DNA of 64,000 nt from Parus major (taxonomy: Eukaryota; Chordata; Aves; Passeriformes; Paridae): the NCBI RefSeq assembly GCF_001522545.3, contig NC_031776.1, forward strand, positions 37,347,957-37,411,956. Reading direction: 5' to 3'. Numbering within the stretch: position 1 is the first letter of the stretch; each line of letters starts with the position of its first letter. The notes below the pieces were generated by a model. The model was given only the letters and a program-made list of their open reading frames with translations, was not told the DNA's origin and searched no databases. The position numbers and the translations under genes are program-made. Of the stretch, positions 1 through 12,000 are shown in pieces.

Positions 1-2904
1 CTGTGGTTTTAAACAGAAGTCAAATTTGTTTTTTCAAATAATCGAAAAACAAGTCTTACATATTTTTTTGGTGTGAATGTTGGTTTTGTTTGTTGGAGAT
101 TTTTTTAATCACATTGTTTCCCCTGGTTTTATAATGTCCCAATGACATTTCACAAGTGGTATAGATTCTTTCTGAGAGTTCTCAGTTGTTGTTTTATTAT
201 TTATTTCAGCCAGTTGCATTCCATTGCTTTATTTCCTCTTCTGATTTTCCTATAACTTACTCACTTTTCTCCTTGACCTTCTATCCCTTCCCTTCCCTCT
301 TTCTTCTTTTTTCTTTCTCTCTCTCCTTATTTCTTTCTCCTTCTTTCATCCAGCTCATGTTTCTATTTTGTCCTTTGATTCTCTCCTCACATTTGTGTGT
401 TTTTCTTTAGAAATCTCATGTGCACATCCCTGCTAAGCAGTCACTTGACATATGGCCAAAAATTCTGCTTCTATTTCAATGCTCTATGTGTTAATGCAAA
501 CCTAGATGTGTATTTCGCTCATGTCTGTATTCAAAGTAGCCTTTCCTGAAGTACTTTCTCAGAAGTGAGCATGTTGGAAAAAAAAAATCCCTATTTCTTA
601 GAATTTCCTGATCTACATTTCATTTCCTGTTTACATTTATACTGTGATTGTGGCTTGCTTGTAGGTTTTATTACCCAATTCACCATGGATCTTTGTTTTG
701 TAGAAGTGTCACTAGATGCTGCTTTATGAATTGTAATCTGAAAATACTGAAGTTAAAGATGGATAAAAGCACTGCCTTAAATCACCTTTTCTATGACTGT
801 AGGTAGTGGTTTATGTCAAAAGCATCACTGGATGATATGATGTGACTGTAGCTGTAATTGCTTTCTGCATCAGTAGAATTATACAGAATTTTTCAGATAT
901 AAAGTGATGTTGTTTTGCAGGTGCCTATAAATAGAATATTAGATCAGCCATTTATAAGAAGGCTATTCTTTTATTCAGGGCATTCCTCCTGTTTTATGGT
1001 AGTGGAGTCAGATAGACAACAATTCATTTTATTGTGCATTCTTGCCTTTGTTAAACAGTCTAAACAATCTTTATTTTTTAGCCCTGTGAAGTCTTTGGTG
1101 GGCAGTGTGTGATGGGAGCGAGGTTGGGCTCAAAGCTCTGTCCTGGGAACATCTGCACTCAACAGCACAATTGGACCTTATTCTTCCTCTCTCTCTCCCC
1201 AGACTGATTGTCAGTTTGACATTGATTTAGTATCATGTAATATCCAGTAACTGAGATAATAGGGCCTTGTATTAGATAAACAAAAAGCTTGAACATTAAA
1301 GTATTGAAGCTGGATGTAATCCTAATGTAACGTCCAAGTCCTCCAAGTGTTTCATTCCAAAGAACATGGAACACCCACTGGTGGCTGTTACCATCTGGTG
1401 TTGAGCTGGTGTAACAGGCTGTGAAGTGAGTTCTTGCAGTGTTGGTTCTCTGGATCATTTCTAGGCATACTGATGTTTAAACTAATGGAAGTGTAGTAGC
1501 ACTTCTTATTAAATCTTAATTAAATTTGGTCATAATATTCTAGTAAATCCTATTCTAATAAATTAACTAGCGTCAAATTTTACAAGCTAGTTTTGACCTA
1601 AGAATTTACTACTGGTAAATAACTGCTGACAGACTAGGATTTCTAAGATTTATTGATTTTTTAAAAAATCTGACTAGTGTTCAAGCATTCTTCATAAATA
1701 CCAATTGCTGAGTAATATTTTTAGTAGGCATGTTCCATTATGGCTCATTATGCAGGTAGTGAGACATCAGCACTTTGTGTCCAGCCACAGGTAAAAGCCA
1801 GAGCAGCAGGTATCTCTGCCCAGAGCCCCCAGCTCCTGGAACTGAGTCCTCAGGGCTGGGCTGGTGCTCCTTGGCACTTTCCCTTTGGTTTCAGTCCAGG
1901 CCCATTCATGAATTTCTGCAGCAAGAATTTACATTTCAGGTGTTACCTTTAAACATAACCTCTGTTGCCTACTCTTCTTCCTCAGGGAGCTTTAGCTTGG
2001 ATATTAGGGAAAATTCTTCATGGAAGGGCTGTCCAGGCCTGGCACAGCTTCCCAGGACGGGGGTGGAGTCCCCATCCCTGGAGGGATTTAAAAGCTGTGT
2101 GGATGTGTCACTTTGGGGTCATGGGTCAGTGGTGGCCTTGTGCTGGGGGAACCGCTGGGCTCAGGGGGCTTTTCTGACTTAAACCTTTTGTGGTTCTGTA
2201 CTGCATCTCTGCTGCCTGCATAACATGGTAACAGAATGCTTAATGTTTCTCTTAAAATTATGTTGATTCTGTATCCTTATCTTTGTCCCTTTTTTCCAGA
2301 CTCTTTAACTTTTCTTCCTTTCTTCATAGAAGCATCGCTGTGCCTCCTTTGCCTTGCCTTTTACAACACTGTCATTTGCCTGTACAGTTCAGTTGACATT
2401 CTTGGAACTGAAGTTAGCTTAAGAGGCAAATATTTAGATAGTAGTTTACTAAGTTAAAAAAGTGTATAGAAATTTGCAGCAATTGCTGTTCATAGTACAG
2501 AAACAGGGATGAAATTCAGCTCACCCTTTAACATCTGGAGGTGTTGACTACAGGCCCTTAAGACAAGGGTAGCTGTCCACTGGGCACTGCAGCACACTTG
2601 CACAGTGTTTCTATTCCTCAGAGTGTACTATGTAATCAATTAATTTTTCATTAAAATAGGTTGCAATGTATATTTGAAAAATTAGAATTGTAGAACTACA
2701 TCGAAACTTTCAGGTAACAAAATTCTCAGAGATGTATATTAGCATTCTGTTTGTTGTGTTTGGGAGATGATGTCTATCTGCCAGTAAGCTGATTCAGCTT
2801 GGTGTAAGTCCTTCATTAGTATGTGTGAGGAAATGATCATTATTGAGTTTGCAGGAAACTTGCATATGAAACACTGGATTTATATAAATAATTTATTCTT
2901 TCAG
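1..2904 (+). other. PKP4: PKP4 intron (5' part outside the window)
   Basis: AT-rich intron with no supported exon. 240-410 is a pyrimidine-rich tract that opens a chance ORF. A CR1 fragment lies at 1985-2200. The 3' end has a normal pyrimidine-rich acceptor (tctttcag) at 2904. Confidence 0.85.
1985..2200 (+). mobile_element. CR1 LINE fragment, 3' end
   Basis: The segment has the familiar avian CR1 3' layout: 'ttggatattaggg', 'aattcttcatgg', 'ggagtccccatccctgga', then a run ending in 'ttgtggttctgt'. It is diverged and truncated at the 5' end. CR1 is the dominant non-LTR retrotransposon of birds. The match is from memory. Confidence 0.8.
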
Positions 2905-3036
2905 ATCCTCCGCCCACCAGTGTAAGCAAACCCCAGGTGTCAGAGGGTGTTCACACCAATGCCTATGATATTAGGACAGAAGCAGAGCAAGGGACTCTCT
3001 ACTCACCAGAGCAGACATCTCTCCATGAAAGTGAGG
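2905..3036 (+). CDS. PKP4: PKP4 exon (first in window)
   Basis: Encodes ..[14 protein letters not shown] through TSLHESEG in the head domain. It starts in phase 2 after tcag. The end at 3036 uses the weak donor G|GTCTGT, which reproduces the human HESEGS reading. A stronger-looking donor, A|GTGAGG, lies 6 nt earlier and is also in frame. Confidence 0.85.
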
Positions 3037-6000
3037 GTCTGTTGTGTGCATTTTAAATATTAGAATATATTTCTGTATTGACAGTATAAAAATGTAATAC
3101 AGTTATGAATGCAACAAATAACAAAATCATATAATTCTTGGTGAACTTGTTCGATGATTTTATTCTTATGCTGGCTTCATATCTACAGGGTCTGTAGGTA
3201 ACTCCAGAAGTTCAACACAAATGAACTCTTACTCTGACAGTGGTTACCAGGAAATAAGCAGTTTCCGTAACAGCCAAAACTTGAACAAGTCAGAGATCAG
3301 ACAGCAGCATTCCCTTGGTGGACCCCCCGGCAACCATGTGGTGAGGAGCTCACGCGCCGAAGGGCAGACATCAGCGCAGGTACTCTGAGCAGTGCACTGC
3401 ACAGCTGTGGCTGTGCAGGGGCTCTGGAGACAGCAGCTGTACAGCTGGGCCCCCTTTGTATGGGCTGCAGCCAGGGTTACAAAATTAGTTCTTGTTTAAC
3501 ACTCGCTGGTTACAAAGTGGGAATGGCTTGCAGCAGAGACTGGTTCGCTGGGATCAGCACATGGGATCTGGGTCATTCACAGGAGCTGAAGTGAAGCAGC
3601 ACTCCTGACTGCACAGAACACTGCTATTATCATATCAAGAAAGTATCACTCACTCAAAATTCATTGTGAAATGAGGGAAAACCTTCCTGGAAGTGAGCCT
3701 GTATGTAAGCATAGCTCTTAAAGGAAGATGCTGCTTGTGTTCCTGTACCTTCTATGGTTTCTAGCTTTTCCCTCCCTTTTCAGTAAATGGAATAACAGTA
3801 AGACAGTAATTGTTAGGATATTTATGGATTATACCAGTACTCTTTATATTACTGTTCCTGAGTTTCCGGAGTCGTTGCGTAGTGAGGAAGGAAAGCATAG
3901 GTGAAGATTAACGTAGCAAGCCAAATGAGAATGAGAAACAGGTGATTTTTTGATGTTAAATTGTCATTTTATATATTAAGAAGCACTGGTTAGAAAAAAG
4001 TTACAGGGAAATTTGAAGGAATGAGGTTTAGGGTAAAAGCTACATTCCAGCTGCCTGTATATACCATTAAGTTGTGTGAGTTTCCTGCTGGCTTCTCCAT
4101 CTCACTGGAGAACAATATCTACCGTGTGCCCTAAATGATAAATCTCATAAGTGTTTGTGATGCTCAACAGCCTTCAGCAAATACCAGCACCAACCGTGTG
4201 ATGCGACGGGTCAGCTCGGTGCCATCCAGAGCACAGTCTCCCTCCTACGTGGTCAGCACCGGCGTGTCCCCGGCGCGGGGCTCGCTGCGGACGTCTCTGG
4301 GGAGCGGCTACGGCTCTCCCAGCGCTGCTGAGCAGAGATCCCTGCCTTCCCACGCCTACTCCTCCACCACCCTGCCCGTGCAGCGGGCGGGCTCCCCGTA
4401 CGCCGTGCACAGACCCGCCTCGCCCTCGGCCGTGCGGCGCGTTGGCTCGCTCACCTCCCGGCAGGCAAACCCCGGCAGCGGCGCTGCCCAGTACCAGGCA
4501 GCAGGCAGAGTCGGCTCTCCTCTTGCCCTTCCTGATGTGCAAACCAGAGTGGGTTCTCCATCCCAAACTCAGCTGGGATCCTCTTCCCCAAAGCGCTCTG
4601 GCATGACGGCAGTTCCGCAGCACCTGGGGACGACGCTGCAGAGGCCGATTCACGACGTGGAGCAGTATGGACAGCAGTACGATATCTATGAGAGGATGGT
4701 CCCCCCACGGCCAGATAGCCTCACAGGTGAGTAATGGGCACAGGCACGGCTAAGGCACAGCGCATACACAGCTGTAGAAAACCCAGAATGCAGGCCTGCT
4801 CTTGTGGATGTAACCCTGTAGCGCTGGGGCACAATTGCCATGGCAGTGTCAGGTCAGTTGTAAATACTGACATCAAACACCGTCAATCGCGAGTTCCTCG
4901 TGAATGCTGACTTCATGATTACTCATTGCTGGCCGTGCATTGAATTAAATCCTATGGTTTAAGTTGCTAAATTAAATTCTAAGTCTTACAGAGGCATGTC
5001 AACATTTTCAGAGATAAAGTACATTTAGATGTGTGTGCAGGCTAAACATAAAGTAAAGCGTACTAGCCTGGAACTAATTTTATGTCTAGTTCTTTCTTTA
5101 AAATGTGACATATATATACTTATAACTTACTACCACTGAATATTGGGGTTTTTTTCCATTAATATTTCTAGACTACCTCATACTTGAAGTTAAATGTAGG
5201 ATAACCATTTTAATACTAGCTTAAAATAGAGCCCTTAAAGGTAGAATCTGTTCTTCTGAAAGGCAGTTCTTTTTAAGATGCAGTTACTTTACATTTTAAG
5301 TTTTGTGTGTTACTCATTTTGTTCTGACCTTCATCTGAATGAGCACAGACAAGGTGATTTTCCAATTAGATCATGTGCCCCTTGGAACAGATGGCAATTT
5401 CTGGTTTTTCTTTTGAACCCTTATAGTGCAGGAAACTCCAAAATGCTCTCATCCCTCAGGAAAAGATAAAATGTGTCTTCTCCCTCACCTCTGTTTGCAA
5501 GACTTAATAATACGCCAGTTTGATAAGGGGTTGGGAATGAGTTTGATGGGAAAGGCTCTGCTGCCCTCTTTGCATGCTCAAGTCCTTCTGTTCTCACCAC
5601 CTGTACTTGTGTTTTCTTAGTGATGGCCCAAAGCTTTCCTTGCAGACATTGTGGCAGAGTAGGTCTGGGGTTTTGGGGTGGGAGGATATGCAGATGAAGG
5701 ATACATTTGGTTACACATCACTACTCCATTGTACTTTTGAAGTTTTTCTGTAATCTCAATCCTTTCATTGTTCTTGCATAGCTCATTTCACATATTCTGT
5801 TGCTTTGATAAGTGCCAAAGCTTTACTGGCTGCAGTAGTAATGCCAAAGTTGAGAAAGTTGTATATATTTTAAATGAAATATAAAATATATATATATATA
5901 TGTAATATATACAGCAAGGTGAAAAAAACTCATCCAGCTGCAGCATAGCTATTTATATATACTCATATCATGGACTATTTAAACCTTTATAAAGATTTTT

Positions 6001-9000
6001 ATCTATGTGCTTACATTTCTGCTGCCACTATCAAGCAGATGTTTGCTCTCACTGCTATGGACTGTTTCAGTTTCAGGATTACAGCCCCTTTAGGCTGTGC
6101 CCTCTGTCACCACAGGATTTCTGTCAGGTCCATAGTTACCCTGTCATTGCTGAATCTGTGCACCACGCGTTGACTCAGCTTTTATTCTCTGTGGTTTAGA
6201 CTGTAAACGATACCAAAAAATTAAGTTGGAAAATTTCAAGTTGTCTGGACAAGTGTATGGACAAAATTTTCATCAAGGAAATGCTGCTTTGTCAGTGAGC
6301 CTTTCAGTATGGGCCATTTAATACTGGAAAAAAATGTAATGAATAAGTCTTTGTAAGTGGTAGGTTCAAACAACACCTGTTCTTGGCTAAAGGAAGAAAG
6401 GTTCAATCCTGACAGCTCTGTTGCTTTGCTGAACGTGGGCCACTAGGCATGTCCCTGTGCTTGCTTGCAGGCCTGAGGAGTTCATACGCGAGCCAGCACA
6501 GCCAGCTGGGGCAGGAGCTGCGCTCGGCCGTGTCCCCGGACATGCACATCACCCCCATCTACGAGGGCAGGACGTTCTACAGCCCCGTGTACCGCAGCCC
6601 CAACCACGGCACTGTGGAGCTGCACCACGGCTCCCAGGCCGCGCTGTTCCGCACCGGCTCCGGTGGGTCCCGGCCTCGGCTCTGCCCGAGCCGCTCTTCC
6701 GCGCCACGGGGCGTAGGGAGCGGGGGGGAGACACGGAATGCCAGTGCAGAAGGAAGAACGAGGGGGTATCAATTAATGCAGACAGAAGCTGTGAAGGACT
6801 TAAAATAACCTGCAGGAATTAAAAGGCTCTTGTGATGTTTGCAGGGAGCGCCTGGGGCTATACATCACTGCCAGCCTGGGGTCAGAGTGTTTTCTGTTTG
6901 ATAGCACATGCACGGGTACATCCCAGACAAGTGTATTCATGACACACAGAATATATTGCTTCCTCTCTTCCATGCTCTGTGCATCAACCTCTTATGAATT
7001 GGGTTGCTGGGTTTTTGGGGTTTTTTTATTTATCAGTACAGCAAAACAAGAGCTTGCAGCTAAAATTACCTACCACATCTTTCACAGTAAAAATACTGTT
7101 TTACACAACTTCTCAACAAAGCGTAATGGTAAATGCTACAGCTGAGGATTGTCTATTGAAACCAAAATATTCCTCTAGCATCTCTTCAAAGTGCCACTCA
7201 TTTATTACGAAGAGCATAAGCATTAGATTAATATTTATTTATATTAGATCAGGATTTATTTTCTGTAGGCAGAAATGTAGTGCACGTTGCAATGCAATTT
7301 GTTTAAGGTTGATTAATAATTTGTATAGTGATTTCCCAAAACTCTTAAAATATTAGAGTGATTTAGTTAAGTAACTCTCTGGAAGTATTTACAGAGAACC
7401 GTCCTATATTCATGTGTCATGTTTTCACAAACTTGAAAATACCTTTTTAATGTTTGCTAATGTAACTGCAATATCAAGAGAACAGAGTTCTGAAGAAGGC
7501 ACCGGTTTTTGCAGTTCTCCTGCCTTCCACAGCCTAGAATAAATGGAGTTTGTCAGGATGTGCCAATGAAGAAATATAACCAGAAACTGGAATTCTTTGT
7601 TTACTTGTCTACTTAATACCACTTACCTTGGAAAAACAAGAGCCACCACAACAGCTCTGTTCAGATAGGGAGATGCATGTTCTTATTCCCGAACCGCTCA
7701 GCCTCATCTTTGCAAAGATTCATGCGTTACCTTTCGTCAGGGAAAGTGTACATGGAGTTAGGAAAAGAAGAATATCATATAAACAATATGAATTTTTGTT
7801 TTCTTGTTTTTTCTTTTGGGTGCAGTTGGTGAATTGATTTTATGAACTTTGAAAGCACTTGCACCCAGATTTCTGCTTGTTGGCACGGGATGCATTTCCT
7901 ACTTTAAATACTTGTTGGGGGAAGCTAAGGCACAAGTCTGATCCCACCAAACCTTTTATTCTGTAACTAACCTCTCCATTTCCATGGGACACTGAGGAAT
8001 TGCTCCATGAAGTCTGACATTGGCTTCCAACATGGAGCACAGTACACATTTTCAAGACCGACGTTTTTTTGCTTGCGCTGTTAAGTGGGTATCACTCCTT
8101 CTGTCAGGCACTTGTTACCTGGTTGGTTTTGACACTGTTTTATCCTAGGCATGGGTAACCTGCAGCGATCCTCCAGCCAGCGTAGCACCCTCACATACCA
8201 AAGAAACACCTACGGGCTGCCCGCGGCGGCGGCGCTGGCGGAGCCGCTGCGCACGCTGCCGTTCCGGCTGCCCGAGCCCGGCTACGGCCGCCTGCACCCC
8301 GCACCCGACGGCGGCACCACGCGCTCGCCCTCCATCGACAGCATCCACAAGGACCCCAGGCAAGTGCAGCCAGGGCAGAGCGTTCCCTGCACACCCTGCA
8401 CGGCACGCCTCCGTGGCGTAGTCACAGCTCTACCTTTATTGCCAAAACAGTAAACACGGGCTGCTCCTTGCAGTGAGAAGAAGCAGCTGTTAGGCACTTT
8501 ATTGTTACATTTTTCTTTCATGTTTGTTTTTATGGAGAAGTTATTACAGGAAACACAACTTGGATGAGATTTGACTGGGTAATTGCAAATATTTTTTAGT
8601 ACCCTGTAACACTGTAGTGAGGTTTCTCTTTATATGAATGGGTATCAGGGCTTGAAAATTCAAAAGTACAGACCTAATTTATTTAAATTATATTTTTATG
8701 AACAGCCTGCTTAAATTTCAAAACAAAGTAAGTGCTAAAACTATTTATAAATGTGCCATTTTGAAAGCAAACACACATTTCTCAATAATTAGTGGTTTGA
8801 TGGTGTAGATGTCTGTGCACAGCGTGGGCTTGTGATATATCAGGCTGTGGCAGAGGAGCCTGTTACACAGCCTCAGAGTGGGCTGTTAGGAAGCACCACT
8901 CTGGAATAAGAGTCAAAGTGACTAGTTTTACTAGAAAGCCAGATTCCTCTAGGGTTTTCCTATCATTAGTATGGAAAAATAAACCTTTGAATTGTCAAAG

Positions 9001-12000
9001 TGGGCACAGACCTGAGCTTCCCTTTTGTGTGACTGTGAGTGCTGGGGAGACCTGAATGGCCAAGCCAGCGTTAGTCTTGGAGCAGCTTCCCAGCTGCTGT
9101 TCTTGGAACACACTTTGCTGGGTTTGTTTTGGGTTTTGTTTCTTGAGGATTTTTGGTGGGGTGGTTGGTTTGATTGATTGATTGATTTGGAGGGGTTGGT
9201 TTTGGGTTTGTTTTGGGGTTTTTTGTTTACTTGGATTTTTGAGCCTGGGGAAGCTTAAGATACTTTATTCCCCCCCAGTTCTCCTTTACAGAAGGCAGAT
9301 AGCTTAGCAAATATTAATGACTGTGTTTCTAAATCTGCAAACTGGGCATGTTTCATGACTTTTCCAGGACTGGTCTGCACAAAATCGTTGAGGTTTCATG
9401 AAGGAGATATTCTTTAATGATTTTAAATTTACAATCCCTGAATAGCTCAAATCAGGCAAACATCCTGTATCTCATCCTGACAATAACACTTCAGGATGTG
9501 CAGGTTTTGTTGAGGTATAATTGGCTTCTGCCTAGGGAGAACATTAAGCACTGAGGGAAGAACGTTGTATGGAAATTATGCCCTTAAGCAGCACTGTTGA
9601 GGGGGTATCTTTTGCATTATATAGATAATTTTTGTGAGATTTTTTTTTTGTATGCCGAATTGTTTGAGTTGGTGTTACTTTAGTGATTATTTGTATTTGT
9701 GTGGTCCATAAGCCAGCTGAAGCAGATTGGATGTAGTATCCTTTTCCAGTTGGGAGACTAAAAGGTGATGTGACCCACTGTTATCCCATTATGGTTTTCC
9801 TTCTAGCCCTCTTACTCCAGAGCAAAACTGAAATTGTTGGAAAGCCGTTAAGCTGCTGCAGTACTTGTGCTTAGTAAATCCCCATAGTTTGTGAGTAACG
9901 CCTTCTCTCCGTGTGCTGTCCAATGAAGGGAATTTGCGTGGCGAGATCCAGAGCTGCCTGAGGTCATTCACATGCTCCAGCACCAGTTCCCATCGGTGCA
10001 GGCCAACGCAGCTGCCTATCTGCAGCACCTCTGCTTTGGGGATAACAAAGTGAAAACAGAGGTACGTGCTGCTTGTGCTGCTCTTCCAGGGCAACAGTAC
10101 CAGGAAAACTAGGCCTCTTGCTCTTCCCTTTTTTTCCATCGTGACACAGTATTTGTGACCCTCCTGTGTTCCTGTGTGTACCAGGTGGATGCTAATACTG
10201 AAGTGCCTGAGGGTGAATTATTATGCACACTCAGATTCTTCCTGTCATAAGAGCTGCATGGAAATTCTATGGAAATCTTTTACCTTGAAGTTGTGTCATC
10301 CAGCAGAACTCTAAAGTAGGTTTCCAGAGCCTGGCTTTGTGTAACCTGTTGGTGACTGGAGACTAGAACAACCAGGAGCTCTGGAGTGCTTTCAGTGGTT
10401 TTTATCAAGGCGTTTTTAAGGCATCAGAGTGATGCCTTTGCGTGACCCGTCAGGCAGAGGAAACAGCGCAACCCTGCAGAAGCGTGGAGGAAACTTTTTA
10501 TGTTACGGTGATGTGGGGGCAGGATACACATGAGTGAACATTCAGATTATTATTGAAATTTCTAGAAACCTTCCATTCAAAGACCTGCTGCTTTTGCGAA
10601 GCAGCTGTGAGCTGTTGATTTGGGGGAATTTGCTTTTTCATTTGCATCCTATGTGTGTGTGCCAGATGTTATTTTCAGCATAAATTTTATGTTAGTTAAA
10701 TGTTGGTGCTACTTTTGTAAGAAGATAGCCCAAACATAATTCACTGTTGCTGGGAGTTGAAAAGGTGGTGGTTTTGATGATATGGTGATGATCACAGTGA
10801 TAATTGGCTCTTATCTCCAATATTCCCTAAAAAGTTATTCTGGGATTTAGGAAATTATTTTAAAACTGGAAACAAAACTGATGCCATAACAATTCTCTGA
10901 ACACAGCACGTGTCTGAAAATGACCCTCAGCCATTGCAATGGGGTGGGGGGGAGGTTCAGTCCCACGTAGCATTCAAGTCAATAAGGTTCAGCAGCTGTT
11001 TCTTCTGGAAGTAGAATGGGAAGTACTGTTCTCATAAAAATAAAAGCCTTTTACATCTGTGGAGTGAGGTGGCTGAGATCAGTGGGTGCTGATGGCCCTG
11101 ACATTACACTTTCCAGGTCTGTAGGCTAGGAGGTATCAAGCACCTGGTGGATCTCCTGGATCACAGAGTCCTGGAGGTTCAGAAGAATGCCTGTGGTGCA
11201 CTGAGGAACCTCGTTTATGGGAAGTCCACTGATGAGAACAAAATAGCCATGAAGAATGTGGGAGGGATACCTGCCCTTCTGCGGCTGCTGAGGAAGTCTG
11301 TCGATGCTGAGGTCAAAGAGCTGGTGACAGGTAAGCTTGGAAGGGAAACTAGCAGAGAGCTGTAATGCAAGCTTTTCTGGACACTTATCTTGATCAGTTA
11401 AAACAGCACAGAGTGTAGAGTCATTGGGAGAAGTGAATACTGAGGTAGATGCATTAAAGCTCCACTTTAGGGTGGATTTTCCCTCATATGAGTGTTCTGT
11501 ACACACAGCAGGTATTTCTTTATTGATTCTGAACATTTCTTTTATTATGAGCTTTTATTATCTTTTCTTGACAACTGTTTTAAATAAGTTCTTGCAGGAT
11601 TCATAAGATGGATCCAAACTATGTAAATGTGTATGGTATTTAATCTGAATTATAATCAAGAAGGACTTCTTCAGAAAAGGTATTTAATCTGTCTTTCATG
11701 ATGAAAAAGAAGGTTCAGTTCTGCCTTCAGCATGTTATTTGTATATACAGTTCTGCTGGTAATTTATGTCAGATTTCATACTTCTGTACCTGAATGTCAC
11801 ATATGGAGACTTTGCCAGGCAGGGGACTAGGGATTTCTGCCCGAGGGTAGAAGGTGGATAGCAGTTCTCTGTGGCTGATATATGGATGGGACATGCTCTG
11901 GACTTGTTGCTGTTGTTTCCAGGAAGAAAGTGTCTGTGGGATTTTTACATCCCTTCTTGTATGTTCTCTGCTCCTCAGTACCTGACATCCCTGGTACACA

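Larger units (their letters stand above)
8360..9928 (+). other. PKP4: PKP4 GC-AG intron
   Basis: Contains a T/G-rich low-complexity tract at 9117-9240 and no exon. Acceptor is caatgaag, with a poor pyrimidine tract. Confidence 0.8.

Noticed and set aside
186..410. 74-codon open frame at the window start
   Set aside because: Phe/Leu/Ser-rich translation of a pyrimidine tract in an intron.
4174..4653. 159-codon minus-strand open frame
   Set aside because: Antisense shadow of the GC-rich PKP4 exon at 4171-4726.
11126..11536. 136-codon minus-strand open frame
   Set aside because: Antisense shadow of the PKP4 ARM exon at 11117-11330.
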